The notes beneath the pieces were generated by a model. It did not search any database. It had not been told where the DNA came from and was given only the letters and a program-made list of their open reading frames with translations. Of a DNA stretch of 7,449 nt, positions 6,181 to 7,449 are shown piece by piece (positions within the stretch are counted from its first letter, which is position 1; each line of letters starts with the position of its first letter). A program made the translations under genes and the position numbers. Source of the stretch: Candidatus Babelota bacterium (GTDB lineage Bacteria; Babelota; Babeliae; Babelales; Babelaceae); contig DNBB01000022.1 of NCBI GenBank assembly GCA_003484685.1, positions 1 to 7,449 of the forward strand, given 5' to 3'.

Positions 6181-7269
6181 TTAGTAAGGCCAAAAGCATA
6201 TTTGAGTGTCGGCAAAAGCCTCATTTTTGAAGTTGGTAAATATATTTTTTTGTTGAAGGTTTCTGTTTTTCAGCTTTTGTTTGAACGGTTTAAAAAAAAG
6301 AGTAAATCTACTTGTTTGCTGTGTGATTTTTGTTTCAATTAATTTGTATTCTTTAAGATACTGTGCAAATGCCGCTGGAGAAGCAGGAAAGTCTGGTCCA
6401 AGAATTTCGACTAAATGAGTACAGGTATCTTTAGAGTAAAAGTTTTTAACGCGCGTTAAAAACTTTTTGAGCCACTTTTGGCTAACCCAGTCTTCTATGA
6501 GATTTGAGTTGTTTAATGAAAGTTCGGTGAGACAGTGGTAAATAACTTCTAAGCTATAATGTTGGCTTTCTGTTTGGTCGTCGGTTGCTGGTAAATCTTT
6601 GATATATTTGCCTACGTGGTCCATTATTTGAGGGAGCAGTTTAGCCTGTTCCTCAGGCTCGAGTTGCGATATGAGTTCAAAATATTGTTTATGTGCTGAT
6701 TTTTCTAGTACACATTGTGGGACTGTTGTAAATCCTTTAAGAAGAGATTTAATTAAGTAGAGACGCTGTTGCGTCATTAATCCTGTTTCATTAGGCTCAG
6801 GGCAACAAGCCTTAAGGGCCGTTTCAAGAATTGCTTTTTGGATGATTTCTTTTTCTTGGTATTCAGAGGTGACGGTGTACTGCGTTGCGAACTTGTATAG
6901 AAAGCGTTCCCCTGTTTCTTCTTCGAGGGAATAAAAAAGTTCACGTAACTCCTGAGAAGGTAATGTTTTGATGCAAAAAATAATGTTTTCAAGCTTTGCT
7001 AGCGAAAGGTCTTCGAGGTTTTTATAGTCAAAAAACGAAAAGAGTGCGTCTTTTTTTTCGTTAGCATTATGTGTTTCTTTGATGGCAGACAAAAAATTTT
7101 GAGTGCCGTTTTTTTCCCAAAAAAACATGTTAGAAAAGCCCTGGTGGCAAGAAATATTAAAGCGGCGTTTTTTGCGTGGCGGCTTTTCCTGCTCATGACT
7201 CGCAAAGATAGAAACTGCTGTGTTTAAAAATAGCATATAAGACAAAATAGTTGCATGGATCATTTTCAT
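6181..7269 (-). CDS. Secreted helical protein of unknown function
   Basis: I do not recognise this 362-residue protein. It begins MKMIHATILSYMLFL with a Sec signal peptide of about 23 residues (cleavage near SIFA/SH), immediately followed by a basic cluster RKKRR at 32-36. The rest is rich in Lys, Glu, Leu and Gln and looks mainly alpha-helical (LEDLSLAKLENIIFC, EEQAKLLPQIMDHV, WLKKFLTRVKNF), possibly helical repeats. A lysine-rich C-terminal stretch follows, and the protein ends CFWPY. There are several cysteines but no enzyme motif. The start is the ATG at 7267-7269, preceded by AAAAAGG eight bases upstream. The longer frame, starting at a GTG at 7378-7380, overlaps the upstream gene and lacks this logic. 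It follows the partial upstream gene on the same strand with 13 nt between stop and start, so the two form an operon. An exported structural or host-interaction protein is plausible but unproven. Confidence 0.72.
   Translation of the reverse strand: MKMIHATILSYMLFLNTAVSIFASHEQEKPPRKKRRFNISCHQGFSNMFFWEKNGTQNFLSAIKETHNANEKKDALFSFFDYKNLEDLSLAKLENIIFCIKTLPSQELRELFYSLEEETGERFLYKFATQYTVTSEYQEKEIIQKAILETALKACCPEPNETGLMTQQRLYLIKSLLKGFTTVPQCVLEKSAHKQYFELISQLEPEEQAKLLPQIMDHVGKYIKDLPATDDQTESQHYSLEVIYHCLTELSLNNSNLIEDWVSQKWLKKFLTRVKNFYSKDTCTHLVEILGPDFPASPAAFAQYLKEYKLIETKITQQTSRFTLFFKPFKQKLKNRNLQQKNIFTNFKNEAFADTQICFWPY
6438..6467. repeat. Perfect 30-bp palindrome inside the secreted unknown gene
   Basis: The two 15-base halves (6438-6452 and 6453-6467) are exact reverse complements, with the centre at GC|GC: AAAAGTTTTTAACGC followed by its complement. 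As RNA it folds to a 13-bp stem with a GCGC loop. On the plus strand it is followed by a run of five Ts (6464-6468), on the minus strand by four. It is in frame in the minus-strand gene, encoding roughly KKFLTRVKNFY. It could act as an intrinsic terminator for plus-strand read-through from the LOG gene about 300 nt upstream, or as an operator. Confidence 0.6.
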
Positions 7270-7277
7270 AGAAGCTA

Positions 7278-7284
7278 CCTTTTT
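7278..7284 (-). promoter_or_regulatory. Ribosome binding site coupling the right-end minus-strand genes
   Basis: AAAAAGG on the minus strand lies eight bases before the ATG at 7267-7269 and overlaps the TAA stop (7283-7285) of the upstream gene. It both decides the start of the secreted protein and suggests translational coupling. Confidence 0.7.
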
Positions 7285-7449
7285 ACTTGGTTTTTTTGCA
7301 GTGAATGTCAATATCGCAAAATGGACGAGCTTTTTGGGTTTGTTGGATACGAAAGTATGTCCGCAGATCTGTTTGATCACTCATTTCTTGTTGTAATTTA
7401 GCGAATTTGTTTCCACAAAATACGAGCGTATTTTCGACCTTGGCTTGAA
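7283..7449 (-). CDS. Unidentified protein, C-terminal 54 residues (5' end outside window)
   Basis: On the minus strand the frame is open from the right edge to TAA at 7283-7285. The visible tail contains ENTLVFCGNKFAKLQQEMSD, then TDLRTYFRIQQTQ, and ends RPFCDIDIHCKKTK, with three cysteines in 54 residues. I do not recognise the family. Its stop overlaps the ribosome binding site of the secreted protein downstream, so it is the upstream gene of that operon. The alternative reading of this stretch as the N-terminus of the downstream protein is rejected because it needs a GTG start without a good ribosome site. The codons look natural and no other frame is credible here. Confidence 0.65.
   Translation of the reverse strand, partial: QAKVENTLVFCGNKFAKLQQEMSDQTDLRTYFRIQQTQKARPFCDIDIHCKKTK
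7417..7434. repeat. Inverted repeat with 8-base arms near the right edge
   Basis: AAAATACG (7417-7424) and CGTATTTT (7427-7434) are exact reverse complements with AG between them. It is inside the partial minus-strand gene. With only two bases between the arms it would act as DNA or as a shorter RNA hairpin. It may well be chance. Confidence 0.3.

Noticed and set aside
7270..7380. 37-residue N-terminal extension of the secreted unknown protein
   Set aside because: It needs a GTG start, lacks a good ribosome site, buries the signal peptide and overlaps the C-terminus of the upstream gene in another frame.
1..7449. CRISPR array, insertion sequence, prophage, toxin-antitoxin or defence system
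   Set aside because: No regularly spaced direct repeats, transposase or integrase motifs, terminal repeats with duplications, or nuclease/toxin signatures were seen on either strand.

Overview
The window is a compact bacterial segment with moderate to low G+C by eye. It holds seven protein genes: five complete and two cut by the window edges. The gene content (two Sec-type secreted proteins, one a serine hydrolase with IFIHGT / FGWSG / TYSHGS blocks, and few housekeeping genes) resembles the secretome-rich genomes of host-associated Candidatus Dependentiae (TM6). That placement is an inference from motif memory, not a demonstrated match.

Layout, left to right. Positions 2-2844 form a plus-strand operon: the C-terminal part of an AMP-forming acyl-CoA/acyl-acid synthetase is followed after 2 nt by a 614-residue fused permease-ATPase ABC exporter half-transporter. 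The operon ends in an intrinsic terminator at 2832-2871 that overlaps the ABC stop codon. A 298-nt gap (2845-3142) follows. It holds a long-range inverted repeat, a perfect 17-nt palindrome, a weak 42-codon ORF and a consensus TATAAT box. Next is a 304-residue PLP-dependent cysteine synthase / cystathionine beta-synthase-like enzyme (3143-4057). Its likely terminator (4132-4168) lies inside the 3' end of the convergent next gene. That gene, on the minus strand (4113-5381), encodes a secreted alpha/beta hydrolase. An 87-nt divergent spacer separates it from a plus-strand LOG-family (TIGR00730) nucleotide phosphoribohydrolase (5469-6164). The right end is a minus-strand operon: an unnamed gene of which only the last 54 codons are visible (7283-7449) and a secreted helical protein of unknown function (6181-7269).

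How the genes may work together. The acyl-activating enzyme and ABC exporter are very probably co-transcribed, which suggests activation and export of an acylated or lipid-like compound; the substrate cannot be read from the sequence. The cysteine synthase-like gene and the LOG gene look like single-gene transcription units. The two signal-peptide proteins would act outside the cytoplasm.

The most unusual non-coding signal is a perfect 30-bp palindrome (6438-6467) inside the secreted unknown gene. No CRISPR array, tRNA, rRNA, insertion sequence or known defence system is visible, and no complete new system is claimed.
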